Assembly (NCBI GenBank): GCA_003945285.1
Contig: AP019005.1
Location: 248,001-312,000 of the forward strand
Length of the DNA stretch: 64,000 nucleotides
DNA from: Hydrogenimonas sp.
Lineage (GTDB): Bacteria > Campylobacterota > Campylobacteria > Campylobacterales > Hydrogenimonadaceae
Direction of reading: 5' to 3'
Position 1 is the first letter of the stretch. Each line of letters opens with the position of its first letter. Below, one piece after another: positions 62,833 through 64,000 of the stretch. Made by a program: the position numbers and the translations under genes. The notes under the pieces were generated by a model, which saw only the letters and a program-made list of their open reading frames with translations, had not been told where the DNA came from and searched no databases.

Positions 62833-64000
62833 CAACTCACTTCCCCTCTTTGATGGTTTTTTCGCCGTTTGCGAACTTTTAGCGACTCTACAAAGGCTTC
62901 TATGCGCGTAGAGAGCTGCCCACCCTGCCCGGGGCTGTAGTCGGTCTCTACATAGAGCATAGGTATACCGAGTTTTTCCATCGCCTGCTGGATGCTTCTC
63001 TGCTCCATCTCGTAGACCTGGCACCCGGCGAAAGACTGGTAGATTACACCGTCAACCGCATACTGTTCGCACAGCTCTTTGAGACGACGTTTCCTGTCGT
63101 CGTTTTTGGTAAATATAGGGCAGGTGCACCCTTTGAGATAGCGGTCCGCCACGGCATCTACCATATCGTACATGAACCACTCGTCTACCGAAACCATATC
63201 GTTGAAGAGGCGGTTGGCCGAGCAGCTTTCGTCAGCCACTATAACGGCATCGGCCTGCTCTATCATATACGGCAGTTTCAGGTTCGGAAAAATAGGAGGA
63301 GAACCGGTATAGAGAATCCTCGGTGAGCGTCTGCCTGCGGCATTGAACCCCTCTTTTGCACGCTTCTCGACCTCTTCGCAGACTTTGAGCGTCATCTCTG
63401 TCCAGCGCTCGATATCGTCGAAAAAGAAGGCGTTGGTGATAAGGAAGATATCTTTTCCGAGTATCGGAACGGGATCGGATTTTCGAAGTTCATTGAGGCG
63501 ATGGTAGGCGAGCTGTGCACGTCCTACTTTGGTTATAGCCTCTTTGAGCCTGCCTCTGGTAATTTTCCGTCCGAGCCCCCTCGAGAGATCTTTGGTGAAT
63601 TTCCGTACGGTTCTGCGCCAGTACTCCCGGCTCTCTTCACTCTCTTTGACGCGCGGGAACTCCATGTGGTAGACGTCGTAATCCATCTCTTCGATAAGAG
63701 TGATAGCTTTTGTTTTCTGGTCGCATGTTGTCGGGTGGACCATGAAGTCAAGCTTCCCGACCGCGGGGATATCTTTTTGCTTCAGCATTCCCAGCGTAGC
63801 TTTGACCAGTGAGCACGATTTCGCGGGCATGAACTCTCCGCCGCTCTGCTCGTCCGTGTGGAAACCGTTACATAGCCTCACCGGTACGGCATCGATCGCA
63901 TAGATGATTTCATACGGGATCTGTATGCAGAGAGTTCCCACCGTCGGTTTTCCGCTGTGCAGAACCTCCCCGTTACAGTATACCCTCTCGAAGAGATCGT
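62832..64000 (-). CDS. 2-hydroxyacyl-CoA dehydratase D-subunit / double-cubane cluster protein-like, 5'-partial
   Basis: At least 389 residues; the frame stays open to the right edge (DLFERVYCNGEVLHSGKPTV precedes the internal GTG at 63941), so the true start is outside. HGD-D family, with VGTLCIQIPYEIIYAIDAVP, PAKSCSLVKATLG, HPTTCDQK, CTCPIFTKND and FAGCQVYEMEQ. One D-type subunit with one activase is the layout of YjiM/YjiL and of double-cubane cluster proteins, rather than two-subunit dehydratases. Substrate unknown. Confidence 0.85.
   Translation of the reverse strand, partial: DLFERVYCNGEVLHSGKPTVGTLCIQIPYEIIYAIDAVPVRLCNGFHTDEQSGGEFMPAKSCSLVKATLGMLKQKDIPAVGKLDFMVHPTTCDQKTKAITLIEEMDYDVYHMEFPRVKESEESREYWRRTVRKFTKDLSRGLGRKITRGRLKEAITKVGRAQLAYHRLNELRKSDPVPILGKDIFLITNAFFFDDIERWTEMTLKVCEEVEKRAKEGFNAAGRRSPRILYTGSPPIFPNLKLPYMIEQADAVIVADESCSANRLFNDMVSVDEWFMYDMVDAVADRYLKGCTCPIFTKNDDRKRRLKELCEQYAVDGVIYQSFAGCQVYEMEQRSIQQAMEKLGIPMLYVETDYSPGQGGQLSTRIEAFVESLKVRKRRKNHQRGEVS

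Noticed and set aside
62833-63024. Longer start for the activase gene
   Set aside because: It lies inside the dehydratase-like gene, and the ATG with TGATG overlap starts exactly at the ATPase fold.

Overview
The window looks like chromosome of a Campylobacterota (Epsilonproteobacteria) bacterium, probably a free-living or vent-type relative of Hydrogenimonas, Sulfurovum or Sulfurimonas. This is inferred from family content: a PgbA-like plasminogen-binding-domain protein, a Csd3/HdpA-like M23 peptidase, a DUF2603 protein, a short ComEC, a complete pse (pseudaminic acid) pathway and the AguA/AguB agmatine route. Most genes are tightly packed with ATGA, TGATG or TTGA start/stop overlaps. No rRNA, tRNA or CRISPR array was seen.

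Layout. 1-3.5 kb: minus-strand transporter genes, gamma carbonic anhydrase and uvrB. 3.6-10.9 kb: plus-strand run with two small coiled-coil (Zap-like) proteins, two type IV prepilin-like proteins, priA, ispG, dnaB and comEC. 10.8-18 kb: YihY/BrkB, a Wzz-like chain-length protein, a GlcD-type FAD oxidoreductase, PgbA-like, M23 peptidase, NUDIX and AguB. 18.2-38.4 kb: a roughly 20-kb minus-strand surface-glycan island. It holds an initiating sugar-phosphate transferase, an IS3 insertion, manC, glycosyltransferases, a sulfotransferase, Wzy- and Wzx-type membrane proteins, a CDP-3,6-dideoxyhexose module (rfbF, rfbG, rfbH and two SDR enzymes) and a complete CMP-pseudaminic acid module (pseB, pseC, pseF, a pseG-pseH fusion, pseI). 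The 23-33 kb core is visibly richer in A and T than its flanks, as expected of an exchanged O-antigen locus. 38.6-41.9 kb: comEA-like HhH protein, a DUF234 ATPase, a small membrane protein and an AbiEii-type nucleotidyltransferase pair. 42-56 kb: galE, agmatine deiminase, alr, a hydrolase, a pentaheme cytochrome, MFS, TrpD2-like, htpX, rsmG, ribA, hemB, argF and DUF2603. 55.4-62.1 kb: an orphan OmpR-type regulator followed by a tripartite RND efflux operon. 62-64 kb: an ATP-dependent activase and a partial 2-hydroxyacyl-CoA dehydratase/double-cubane-type partner.

How the genes work together. ManC, RfbF/G/H and PseB/C/H/G/I/F would supply GDP-mannose, CDP-dideoxyhexose and CMP-Pse. The undecaprenyl-phosphate transferase, GT2 and GT4 enzymes, sulfotransferase, Wzx, Wzy and (distant) Wzz would assemble and export the polymer. 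Competence parts (prepilins, ComEC, ComEA) and the agmatine-to-putrescine enzymes are each spread over separate loci.

The most unusual signals are non-coding or structural. They are a family of intergenic hairpin repeats bounded by GATGTTACGCAAA-like inverted ends, several genes whose -10 box lies only 6-7 bases before the start codon (predicted leaderless mRNAs), an IS element that separates a promoter from the initiating transferase gene, and an in-frame 18-bp duplication in the active-site region of one SDR enzyme.
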